Source: Acidobacteriota bacterium (lineage in GTDB: Bacteria > Acidobacteriota > Terriglobia > Acidiferrales > UBA7541). Taken from it: DNA of 64,000 bases. Each line of letters opens with the position of its first letter. Position 1 is the stretch's first letter. The notes below the pieces were generated by a model. The model worked only from the letters and a program-made list of their open reading frames with translations, ran no database searches and had not been told where the DNA came from. The DNA lies in assembly GCA_003224145.1 (NCBI GenBank), contig QHYN01000199.1, positions 17,654 through 81,653 on the forward strand, read 5' to 3'. Both the position numbers and the translations under genes were made by a program. Shown here piece after piece: positions 8,431 to 17,282 of the stretch.

Positions 8431-11115
8431 TCACTTCTGCCCTAGTGGCACGCGGCGCTTCAGCTCTTCAAACCAGTTGAGCACGACGTTGATTTGAGTC
8501 GGCGCCGCTTCGCCTGCCTCGCTGGGCTTGAGCATCAGGAAGCGCTGCCCATCGGGCGTCACGTCGTAGTTGGTGGTCGATACTGGCGTTGGCACGTACT
8601 CCCCCTCAAAGAGCAACCGTGGTTTCCCCGCAGTGAAACTGGGCTGCGTGACAACAGCCACAGCCATCATCTTGCTGCCGCTCCTATAGAACAGTTCCCT
8701 CCCGCTGGGGTTCCACGCAGGTTCCGTGCCCCCCTCCGTCGAGATTTGCAACTTCCCACCGGGGCCCGGATAGGGCTGCACGTAAACCTCGTAGCGGCCG
8801 GACTCATTCGAGATATAAACCAACCAGCGTCCGTCAGGCGAAAACCGCGGCACAGTTTCGTTGTACGCCGTTCGGAGAAAAGGCTCTGCCTTGCGATCGC
8901 TCAACCGTAGCACCCATATGTCGTAACCCGTCGTCGGACTGATTTCCATGAACGCCAGCAGCTGACCGTCCGGGGACCAGGACATCGGCACCTGGGTGGA
9001 CTGGCTGGTTGTCAATCGCTCCAGTCCGCCACTGCCGTCGGCCCGTTGCCAGCAAATGTTCGCCGACCCTTCCTTGTTGGATTGAAACGCTATCCGCTTG
9101 CCATCGGGCGTCCATACCGCATTGATGTTCGCATTGCCCTCAAACGTAAGTCGCGTCAACGTCTCCCGCGAGAGGTCATACAACCAGTCTTGCGACTCTT
9201 GTTCGGTGATCCCCGTGGCTATCTGTCGTCCGTCGGGGGAAATTCGCGGGAACAAATACGCATGCAGAGGGGCGGCCACGGGTTGCTCTTTGCCACCTCG
9301 ATTGACCCACACCAGCCTGCGTTGGTCCACTTGAAAGCTCCCCGGAACATAGACTAGCGATCCCCCGGCAGAAATGCTGAACTGTGCGGCCCCGCTTGTC
9401 GTGGATTGCCGGACGCCTTCGACCACAGGGACCGCTGTGCCCATGACCGCGAGCCTCTGGGCATCGAACGGCACGGCCATCAGGTTTCCACCTTGCGCAA
9501 AAACCAAGTGGCCAGAGGACGCGTAGCGAGCGTGTGCTGCCCCTTTGATCAGGTTCCGCCTTTCGCCTGTCTCGATTGATTGGATCGCGACCTGCGCGTT
9601 GGTCCAATTAAAGCTCGTCGGTGCAAAAGCAAAGAGCATGGCTTTGCCGCCGGGCAGGAAATCCGGCAGGCGGTGGCTGACCTCCCCTTTCTCGAGATGG
9701 GTCAGCGGTTGCGCCGCACCCCCTGCGTCAGTTACTTGCTGCACAGCCGATACTTGCATTGGTCCAAAAGCAATCATTCCCTGGCCGCTCCAACTGGCCC
9801 CACGCGGAATCATTGCATCGGCAAGCGTGACCACTGCTCCTCCGCTCACCGACACTTTCTTCAACTTTTGGCCTGCAAAAAAACCCAGCCATTGACCGTC
9901 GGGCGAGAAGAAGGGATTGACGGCTCCTTCGGTGCCCGGAACGGGCCTGGCCTCCAGGCTATCCATCGCGCGCAGGTAAATCTGCTGGGCCCCGCTTTGG
10001 ACGGCAACATAGGCGAGGAGAGTGCCGTCTGACGAAAGAGCCACGGCAGGTTGATCCAATCCCGCAAGCCTCTGGCCGGGCGGCAGGGCAATCATGGTGC
10101 GGGTAACAGGCCGTGCCGGTATGGGCTTCAGACTCCAGAACGCAAGGCCGGTGATGGCCGCTAGGACCAACGAGACAGTGCCCCACAGCGCGATTCCTCG
10201 CCACCGAGCGCGCATACTTTTTGCTTGAGCGGTCGAAGCCGACGTGGCTTCTGAACCGCCTTCCGCGATCCATTGCAATTCGCCGGCTAAGTCGGCTGCA
10301 CTTTGCCACCGTTTTTCGGGCTCCTTAGCGACGCAGCGGCGTATCGCATGTTCGAGGGCCGGCGGCGTCATCGGCTTGATCGTGCCGATGGGCGCGGGTT
10401 CTTTCTCCAGAATGGCCGAAGCCACGCTGAGCTGGCTTTTGCCTGGAAACGCGCGCTGGCCCGTGAGCATTTCGTACAGCACTGCGCCTAGCGAAAAAAT
10501 GTCGCTGCGGCTGTCCAGTTCTTTGCCTTCAATCTGTTCGGGAGACATGTACTGAAACGTCCCCACAATCGTTCCTTGTGCCGTCACCGGAGAATCCTGC
10601 GTCACGGCCGCTGTCAGCGTGGCCACGCTGGCCAGCAGCGCAGCTGGTTTGGCAAGGCCGAAGTCCAACAATTTCGCGCCGGTCGGCGTCAGCATGATGT
10701 TGCCCGGCTTCAGGTCGCGATGGACAACTCCGCTGCGATGCGCCTTGTCCAGCGCATCCGCGATTTGCATCCCGTACTTGAGCACCTGCTCCAGCGGCAG
10801 CGGTCCTTTCTCCAGCCGCTTCGCTAGCGTCTCCCCTTCCACGCACTCCATCACGAGATAATCGATGCCGTCCTGATTTCCCACATCGTGCAGCACGCAA
10901 ATGTGAGGGTGATTCAAACTGGAAATGGTCTTCGCCTCGCGTTCGAAGCGTTGCTTGCGGACGGAATCATTCGAAAGTTGCGAAGGCAAAATCTTGATGG
11001 CCACGTCACGCTCCAGCCGTGTATCGCGTGCGCGATACACCTCGCCCATCCCGCCCGCCCCCAGCGGCGACTGAATCTCATACGGCCCAAGTTTTGTGCC
11101 TGAAACGAGAGGCAT
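8431..11115 (-). CDS. Serine/threonine protein kinase with C-terminal TolB/PD40 beta-propeller repeats
   Basis: LGAGGMGEVYRARDTRLERDVAIKIL, HRDLKPGNIMLTPTGAKLLDFGLAKP kinase motifs; C-terminal FSPDGRWLVYIS / WSPDGQLLAFM repeats. Confidence 0.95.
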   Translation of the reverse strand: MPLVSGTKLGPYEIQSPLGAGGMGEVYRARDTRLERDVAIKILPSQLSNDSVRKQRFEREAKTISSLNHPHICVLHDVGNQDGIDYLVMECVEGETLAKRLEKGPLPLEQVLKYGMQIADALDKAHRSGVVHRDLKPGNIMLTPTGAKLLDFGLAKPAALLASVATLTAAVTQDSPVTAQGTIVGTFQYMSPEQIEGKELDSRSDIFSLGAVLYEMLTGQRAFPGKSQLSVASAILEKEPAPIGTIKPMTPPALEHAIRRCVAKEPEKRWQSAADLAGELQWIAEGGSEATSASTAQAKSMRARWRGIALWGTVSLVLAAITGLAFWSLKPIPARPVTRTMIALPPGQRLAGLDQPAVALSSDGTLLAYVAVQSGAQQIYLRAMDSLEARPVPGTEGAVNPFFSPDGQWLGFFAGQKLKKVSVSGGAVVTLADAMIPRGASWSGQGMIAFGPMQVSAVQQVTDAGGAAQPLTHLEKGEVSHRLPDFLPGGKAMLFAFAPTSFNWTNAQVAIQSIETGERRNLIKGAAHARYASSGHLVFAQGGNLMAVPFDAQRLAVMGTAVPVVEGVRQSTTSGAAQFSISAGGSLVYVPGSFQVDQRRLVWVNRGGKEQPVAAPLHAYLFPRISPDGRQIATGITEQESQDWLYDLSRETLTRLTFEGNANINAVWTPDGKRIAFQSNKEGSANICWQRADGSGGLERLTTSQSTQVPMSWSPDGQLLAFMEISPTTGYDIWVLRLSDRKAEPFLRTAYNETVPRFSPDGRWLVYISNESGRYEVYVQPYPGPGGKLQISTEGGTEPAWNPSGRELFYRSGSKMMAVAVVTQPSFTAGKPRLLFEGEYVPTPVSTTNYDVTPDGQRFLMLKPSEAGEAAPTQINVVLNWFEELKRRVPLGQK

Positions 11116-11213
11116 GATTGGCCGCGATTATACTCCCGAGGAACCTGCGCACGGTACGTCCAACCCCGACTGTCGGAAGAAAGCCTGTTGGAATGTGCCC
11201 CTCACCTGGGGAC

Positions 11214-13457
11214 TTAGCGTGCGCGGAGAATCATTCGAATCTGGTCCAGCAATTGTCCCAGTTGCGTGGTATTGCAGGGCGCCTCGCCGAAGCGGGCGTG
11301 CGCGTAAAGCTGCGTAAATTCCCAGACTGCCGGAGCAAGCTGCGGCGAATGTACCGCTGCGGCGAATTCGAAAGGCGTTTGCGTCTCCGTCCGCACCAGG
11401 CCGCGCCGTGCCATCATCCGCAGCAGTTCGGCATACAGCCGCGAGGCAAGCTGCGGATCGGCGCGTACCGCTTTCGACGCGCGAATCCGCAGGAAGAGTC
11501 GAAATCGACGAAGCAGTTCCACCGGCACGTTGTACCGCAGCGCGACGAGCAACAGCACCAGCGCAGCCGGCAGCAGATAGCCCAGCGTGCCATGTTGAAA
11601 TTGCCAGGCCTTCAGCCATCTCTTGCCGTTGCGTTGTTTGCGTTCGAACCAGATCCGCGCTGCGTCTCCCCAATTCTTCGAGCTGCGCTGCAGGTTCTGC
11701 GCCAGCGCCACTTGGTGTGCGAAATCGTAGCCGATCACCCATTCATTCCAGGTCATCTCCATCCAGTCGACGTACATTCCGAGCCGCGTCAGAAAGCTGC
11801 TCCCGCTATCCGGGCCTGCGGGCGTGGGATCGAAGACCTGCCAGCCGATTCCGGGGAAGTACGCTTCCACCCAGCTGTGCGCGTCGCTCGCGCGCACGAT
11901 GTAATCTCCGCCCAGGTCGTTGTATTCCCCGGGAAGAAACCCGTTCACTTCGCGCGAGGGAATGCCCAGCGTTCGAAGCATGATGGCCATGGCCGAAGCG
12001 AAGTACTCACAGTGTCCTGCGCGCGTTTCGAACAGGAAATGCGCCAGCGGATCATCACCTGGTTTTCCGGCCAGATTCAGCGTGTATGCGAATCGGCTTC
12101 GCAAGTAGTTCTGGATTCGAATGGCCTGATCGAATGGCGTCTGCGCGTTTTTGGTGATTTCGCGCGCCAGTTCCGGAATGCGCGGATCAAGCTCCGGCAA
12201 TTGCAGATAGGTTGCGGCAATCTCTTCCGGATAATTTTTCGATGCCGCGCGTAATTTTGTCGTGTTGGCCGCCGGTAAACGCGAAACCCCTGCGTACCGC
12301 ACGGCTGCGAAGTTTCGAAAAGGGTTGAAGAGGGAGTCCGTGGAGTCTTTCAGAATGTACGTTTGGCGCATGGCGTTGAAGGAATTCCCGGCTTCGCCCG
12401 TGAGATTTGCTTGGAGCGACAAAACTCTTCCCGGAACAAAAATCGCGTCCGTGGCAATCGGCTCGAGGAAGACGGTGTACCGCATCGTCTGCTCTGCCGC
12501 GCCTGTCTGCTGCGCCGCATCGCCCGTGTAAATCCAGCCGTCTGCGCCTGTCCGCAGCCTCTGCGGGTCGCGCGCGGAGGAACTCCAGCGCCTTCCGTCG
12601 AAAGTGGTCAGCGCGATGCCCCTCCAGCGTAGCAGATCGTACCCAATCGGCTTTCCCGTTTCCACGCGCATGACCACCGCGGAATTTTTCTTAATCTCTC
12701 CGATCTGGCCCAGTTCGACATCCTCCGTGAAACCGGTCATCAGCGACGGGCTGAAGCTGGCGCGCCCCAGGTATCCGGCGCTGAACCGCGGGAAAAAGAA
12801 GAAGAGCATCCCTCCGAGAAGAATGGCTCCCAGGGCCACGCTGAGCGCGGCAAGACTCAGCGCGCGATTGAGCTTGCGGTCTTTTTCCCGGTGCACCTGC
12901 GGAGCGGGCGAAACCGCGCCGGCGGCGCCGCGGCGCAATTCCATTCCGATGAATGTGGAGACCCCGAACAGGAGAAAAATGAAAAAAAGAATCAGAAAAG
13001 TCGTGTCCACAGTAAGAATTGCCGAAGCCAGAATCGCTGCAAACGACAGCATGCTGAGAAAGAGGGCGTCGCGGTCATTCGAGGCACTGTAAAAGCGGAC
13101 CAGCATGGCGAAGATCAAAAAATGCACCACTGCGAGAAGCAGGGCGTAAAGCGGCGGATTCGAAGAACTGCCGACAAAAAATCGCGAGAGAAACACCGCG
13201 TCCAGCGGGAAAAAGGCCAGATACGCAACCAGGCTCCAGGTGGCCCCGCGGTGGGAAAGTTCGGCGGACCGTCCGTGCCACCACCGGTAACCTTTGTACA
13301 GTGCGGCGAAGGGGGCAGCCAGGGAAGTGATCCAATCCAGCTTTCCGGTGCCCGCCAGCGTGACAATCGCAGTCAGAATGAGCAGCGAAAGCGAGGCGCG
13401 AAAGAAACGCTCGGCGGGCAACGCGGGTGCAGGCGGAGCTGCAACAGTCTCGGTCAT
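11214..13457 (-). CDS. TgpA-like membrane transglutaminase (DUF3488 plus transglutaminase-like domain)
   Basis: N-terminal multi-TM region; RAGHCEYFASAMAIMLRTLGIPSREVNGFLPGEY and DAHSWVEAYFPGIGWQVFDPTP (Cys-His-Asp transglutaminase core). Confidence 0.93.
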   Translation of the reverse strand: MTETVAAPPAPALPAERFFRASLSLLILTAIVTLAGTGKLDWITSLAAPFAALYKGYRWWHGRSAELSHRGATWSLVAYLAFFPLDAVFLSRFFVGSSSNPPLYALLLAVVHFLIFAMLVRFYSASNDRDALFLSMLSFAAILASAILTVDTTFLILFFIFLLFGVSTFIGMELRRGAAGAVSPAPQVHREKDRKLNRALSLAALSVALGAILLGGMLFFFFPRFSAGYLGRASFSPSLMTGFTEDVELGQIGEIKKNSAVVMRVETGKPIGYDLLRWRGIALTTFDGRRWSSSARDPQRLRTGADGWIYTGDAAQQTGAAEQTMRYTVFLEPIATDAIFVPGRVLSLQANLTGEAGNSFNAMRQTYILKDSTDSLFNPFRNFAAVRYAGVSRLPAANTTKLRAASKNYPEEIAATYLQLPELDPRIPELAREITKNAQTPFDQAIRIQNYLRSRFAYTLNLAGKPGDDPLAHFLFETRAGHCEYFASAMAIMLRTLGIPSREVNGFLPGEYNDLGGDYIVRASDAHSWVEAYFPGIGWQVFDPTPAGPDSGSSFLTRLGMYVDWMEMTWNEWVIGYDFAHQVALAQNLQRSSKNWGDAARIWFERKQRNGKRWLKAWQFQHGTLGYLLPAALVLLLVALRYNVPVELLRRFRLFLRIRASKAVRADPQLASRLYAELLRMMARRGLVRTETQTPFEFAAAVHSPQLAPAVWEFTQLYAHARFGEAPCNTTQLGQLLDQIRMILRAR

Positions 13458-13515
13458 GGTCGATTTTCTATCCTAGCATCCGCAGGCACTGCCGAAGCGA
13501 CGCCGCGCCAAAGCT

Positions 13516-15066
13516 CTAACGAAAAGATAACTCTCTGCGTTTCTGTGAGACAGAAGAAACCGCTTCCAGTGCGGCGCGGGCGATTTTCCGCGTGAGATTG
13601 GAAACGGGGAGGACGGTGACTTCTTGCAACGGAACACGTTCCGCCCCCTTGATGCGAGGAAGTTTTTTTGTGTTGATGCGATAGGGCTGCACGGTGATGG
13701 CACGGTACGTTACGGTGTGGCGAATCTTACCGGCAGCAAAGAGACGCAGATTTCCATTCTGCTTCTTGGCGACAAGTTCCCCCAGAACGCTGCGCAATTT
13801 CGCGACGGAATCTCCGCTGACAGGAACTGTCGGGAAGTGCCACAGTCTGGAAACTGTTGCCGGAACGTAATCGGCGAGAGATTCGTTGTTTTGGTCTTCG
13901 GGCGGGGGAAGCAACAGGGTCCATCCGTTTTCATCCGCAAAGACAGCCGCGGCGAGATGGATTTCCACGGTGGCATGCTTCTTGCGTTTTTCGGGAAGGG
14001 ATCCGGCGATGCCCAATTTGCAGCCTTCACAAAATTGCGCGACGGGACAGATGAGGCATTGCGGCGATTTGGGAGTGCACCTTGTAGCGCCCAGTTCCAT
14101 CATGGCCTGATTCCAATCGCCGGGTGATTCCGGATCAAGCAAAGAGTTCGCCATTTCCTGCAAACCCTGCCAGCGCTGCGATTCCCGGAGGTAGCCGCCA
14201 ATCGTGCCGATGCGGGCGAGGACACGCGCGACGTTACCATCGAGCACCGCCAGTTTTTCGCCGAACGCGATGCTCAAGACCGCAGGAGCGGTATAGTTTC
14301 CAATTCCTGGCAGTGCAAGAAGTTCTTCCAGGTTGGCTGGAAAGTTTCCGCCGTGACGCACAACAACTTGTTGCGCCGCTTTTTGCAGATTGCGCGCGCG
14401 GCCGTAGTAGCCGAGGCCGGACCACAGGCGCAGCACTTCGTTCTCCGGCGCCGTCGCGAGCGACTGAACATTGGGAAAGCGCTCGACGAAACGCTCGTAA
14501 TACGGAATCACCACAGCAACACGCGTTTGCTGGAGCATGATTTCTGAGAGCCAGATGCGGTAAGGATCTTTTGTGCGGCGCCACGGCAGGTCGCGCCGGA
14601 ATTGGCGAAACCAACCGAGCAGTTGTTCCCGGAATTCAGCGAGTTCGTGGCCTTTCAACATCGTGCGTGGGAATTCTCGCACAACTGTTCCCGTAAGACG
14701 AAAGACGAAAAGAGACTCCTTCTCACGGGAGTCGACAATCCCAAACTTTGCTGGCCGCTCTCGCCCGGGACCTGAAGTTACCCCCCAGCCACCGCTGATC
14801 GCCGGGATGATCCAAATCTCAGATCCGGCGGCGATGGGACTCGCAAGTCCACCGGTATAGCGGACATTCTCGTCCCCGATGAAAAGATTGACGTGTTCCC
14901 GGATTTGTCCTTGTTCCGTGGCCATGCGATCTCGGACGCGGGGATAGAGCTTCCACAACGCAGACAATGCGTCCGCCAAAGTAGCTGGTGACTGTTCGAT
15001 CTCGATGGTATTGCGCCCATCGGTGAACTCACGCAAAGTCCCTGGAATGTGAAACGTCACCGGCAC
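13516..15066 (-). CDS. mutY: MoaD/ThiS-like ubiquitin-fold domain (about aa 1-93) in frame with A/G-specific adenine glycosylase MutY (from about aa 136)
   Basis: N-term MPVTFHIPGTLREFTDGRN...GSEIWIIPAISGG (MoaD/ThiS-like ending in GG). C-terminal LPWRRTKDPYRIWLSEIMLQQTRVAVVIPYYERF, GIGNYTAPAVLSIAFGEKLAVLDGNVARV and the C-x6-C-x2-C-x5-C cluster CTPKSPQCLICPVAQFC. The start codon is GTG at 15066. Confidence 0.9.
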   Translation of the reverse strand: MPVTFHIPGTLREFTDGRNTIEIEQSPATLADALSALWKLYPRVRDRMATEQGQIREHVNLFIGDENVRYTGGLASPIAAGSEIWIIPAISGGWGVTSGPGRERPAKFGIVDSREKESLFVFRLTGTVVREFPRTMLKGHELAEFREQLLGWFRQFRRDLPWRRTKDPYRIWLSEIMLQQTRVAVVIPYYERFVERFPNVQSLATAPENEVLRLWSGLGYYGRARNLQKAAQQVVVRHGGNFPANLEELLALPGIGNYTAPAVLSIAFGEKLAVLDGNVARVLARIGTIGGYLRESQRWQGLQEMANSLLDPESPGDWNQAMMELGATRCTPKSPQCLICPVAQFCEGCKLGIAGSLPEKRKKHATVEIHLAAAVFADENGWTLLLPPPEDQNNESLADYVPATVSRLWHFPTVPVSGDSVAKLRSVLGELVAKKQNGNLRLFAAGKIRHTVTYRAITVQPYRINTKKLPRIKGAERVPLQEVTVLPVSNLTRKIARAALEAVSSVSQKRRELSFR

Positions 15067-15069
15067 GGA

Positions 15070-17181
15070 TCACCTTTTGGTTCGGCGAGACTTGTGTGTC
15101 GCGCGAGATTTCGATGGAGGGGAAGTGGGGAGAGCCATTTTGGGCAACCTTGGTCTTGGACCGGCAGATGCGTCCTCGACGACGGCGCTCCGAACGCAGA
15201 CGATCGCCGGCAGGCCATCGAGTATCTTTTCCCATGTCTTCCCTTCATCGCGCGAGCCAAAGAGTTGCCCGCTTCGCGTGCCGAAGTAAACTCCGAGAGG
15301 ATCGAGGCAATCCATTGTCATGGCATCACGCAAGACGGTCTCGTAGGCCCTTTTCTGTGACAACCCCCGCATGAGCGGCTCCCATGAACCGCCCCCGTTG
15401 CGCGTTCGATAGACACGCAATCGTCCATCGCACGTGCAGCGAAACTGGTCGGACTCCACGGGAACGATGTACACCCAGTCCGGGTTTCGAGGGTGTATGA
15501 CCATCGCAAAACCAAAATCCGACGGCACGCCGTTGGCAATGTCCGTCCAGTTTTCGGCACGGTCGTCGGAGCGATACAAGCCAAAATGGTTTTGCAGGAA
15601 GAGGCGCTCGGGATGCGCAGGATGCAGGGCGATCTTGTGCACACATTGCCCGAACTCCGGGTATTTGTCGGGAGTAAACATAACGCGCACACCGCGATTT
15701 CGCGCTTTCCAGGTTTGGCCTCCATCGTCGGTGCGGTAAACGCCGCCGGCGGAGATGGCCACGTACATACGCTGGTTATCGGAGGGATCCGGCAAGATGG
15801 TGTGCAAGGCCAAACCGCCGTTGCTCGGCATCCAGCGCGGGCGGTGCGGATGATCGAACAAGCTGCGCACTAACGACCATGTTTCCCCTCCGTCCCGTGT
15901 CCTGAAAGGCGCGTCCGGTTCCACGCCGCAATACAGCGCGTCCGGTTCCTCTGGCCGGCCCAACCCGATCTGCCAAATGTTCTTTAAGGAAACTCCTGTG
16001 TCGGCGGGAAAGCGAAGGGTCGCTTCCTGCGGATTCGTCCAACTTCTCCCGAAATCGTCGCTGGAGCGCAGCAGCGTGCCCCAATAATTCTGCGTGGACG
16101 CCCAGATACGGTGCTGGCCTCCACGGCTGTCATAAGCCATCGCGTAGACGGCATAACCGTGAAAATACGGCCCGCCAACTTCCCAACGAGTCCGCTGAGT
16201 GTTGGAGCGAAGGATAAACGCTCCTTTTGTCGTTCCCACGAGCAAAAGAAAATCTCCCTTTCTGACTGGAACGTGCCGCACGCTGTGCAAGACCGTAGTG
16301 GTGGGCCCGCCTCGATCGGCTCCGGGTTCAGGGGAAACGTTCACCGCAGACTGAACGGCTTCCAGAGCTGCTTGTACTTCGCCTGCGCGTTGATATCGCT
16401 GGTTGGGCTCCTTGGCCAGGCAGTGCTGGATGATGGCCCAAAGGCCGGGAGGCACCGGAGGGCCGAGCGGCTTAGGCATTTCGCGCAGGATGGCGGAGCT
16501 GATCTCAAAGCCGGTGTGTCCTTCAAAGGGCCGGCGCCCGGAAGCCGCTTCGTAAAGCACAACTCCGAGCCCCCATAAATCGCTGCGGTAGTCGGCTCCC
16601 TCCCCGCGTAAGACTTCGGGCGCCATATACGGCAATGTGCCGCTCATCGTGGACGCGTCCTGCGTCGTTAGAAAGGACTGCGTGGCCGCTTCGGAAATCC
16701 CCTCGGCTGCGCGTTTGGCTAAACCGAAGTCGAGGACTTTGACCAAGCCCTCAGGAGTGACAACAATATTTGCGGTCTTCAGGTCTCGATGGACGATGCC
16801 TTTGTCATGAGCGCGGACGAGTGCACTGGCGATCTGGACGCCATACCGGAGCACCGACTCCGCCGGTAAAGCTGTATCTCCAATCATCGCGCGCAGAGAC
16901 CGGCACTCGACCAGCTCCATCACAATGTAGAGCTCGCCGTCCGTCTCACCCACTTCGTGGATGGTGCAGATGTTGGGATGACCAAGGGAGGAAGAAGCGC
17001 GCGCTTCCCGGAGCAGATTCTGGCCCGCCGATGGACCAAGATCAGCACCCTTTTTGACAATCTTCAGTGCCACATCACGGTGCAACACTTCGTCGCGAGC
17101 GCGATAGACAACACCCATCCCTCCTTCGCCAATCTTCGCCACCACACGGTAATGACCGAGGAACTGGCCGATCACAGGCAC
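15070..17181 (-). CDS. Serine/threonine protein kinase fused to a BNR/sialidase-like repeat (VPS10-like) domain
   Basis: IGEGGMGVVYRARDEVLHRDVALKIVKK, HRDLKTANIVVTPEGLVKVLDFGLAKR; C-terminal BNR repeats 'YRTDDGGQTWKARN', 'RTRNGGGSWEPL', 'GSRDEGKTWEKI'. Confidence 0.93.
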   Translation of the reverse strand: MPVIGQFLGHYRVVAKIGEGGMGVVYRARDEVLHRDVALKIVKKGADLGPSAGQNLLREARASSSLGHPNICTIHEVGETDGELYIVMELVECRSLRAMIGDTALPAESVLRYGVQIASALVRAHDKGIVHRDLKTANIVVTPEGLVKVLDFGLAKRAAEGISEAATQSFLTTQDASTMSGTLPYMAPEVLRGEGADYRSDLWGLGVVLYEAASGRRPFEGHTGFEISSAILREMPKPLGPPVPPGLWAIIQHCLAKEPNQRYQRAGEVQAALEAVQSAVNVSPEPGADRGGPTTTVLHSVRHVPVRKGDFLLLVGTTKGAFILRSNTQRTRWEVGGPYFHGYAVYAMAYDSRGGQHRIWASTQNYWGTLLRSSDDFGRSWTNPQEATLRFPADTGVSLKNIWQIGLGRPEEPDALYCGVEPDAPFRTRDGGETWSLVRSLFDHPHRPRWMPSNGGLALHTILPDPSDNQRMYVAISAGGVYRTDDGGQTWKARNRGVRVMFTPDKYPEFGQCVHKIALHPAHPERLFLQNHFGLYRSDDRAENWTDIANGVPSDFGFAMVIHPRNPDWVYIVPVESDQFRCTCDGRLRVYRTRNGGGSWEPLMRGLSQKRAYETVLRDAMTMDCLDPLGVYFGTRSGQLFGSRDEGKTWEKILDGLPAIVCVRSAVVEDASAGPRPRLPKMALPTSPPSKSRATHKSRRTKR

Positions 17182-17282
17182 TCCTTTCGGACCTCATGCT
17201 AGGCTGTGCGCCGGACGTCCGTCAACCAAGTCTCGGTCCGAGCTCCAAGGATGGTGTCTAAACCAGCCAGAAAATGTATCAA

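Noticed and set aside
11118-12254. 378-aa plus-strand ORF
   Set aside because: Antisense to the transglutaminase gene; no recognisable domain.
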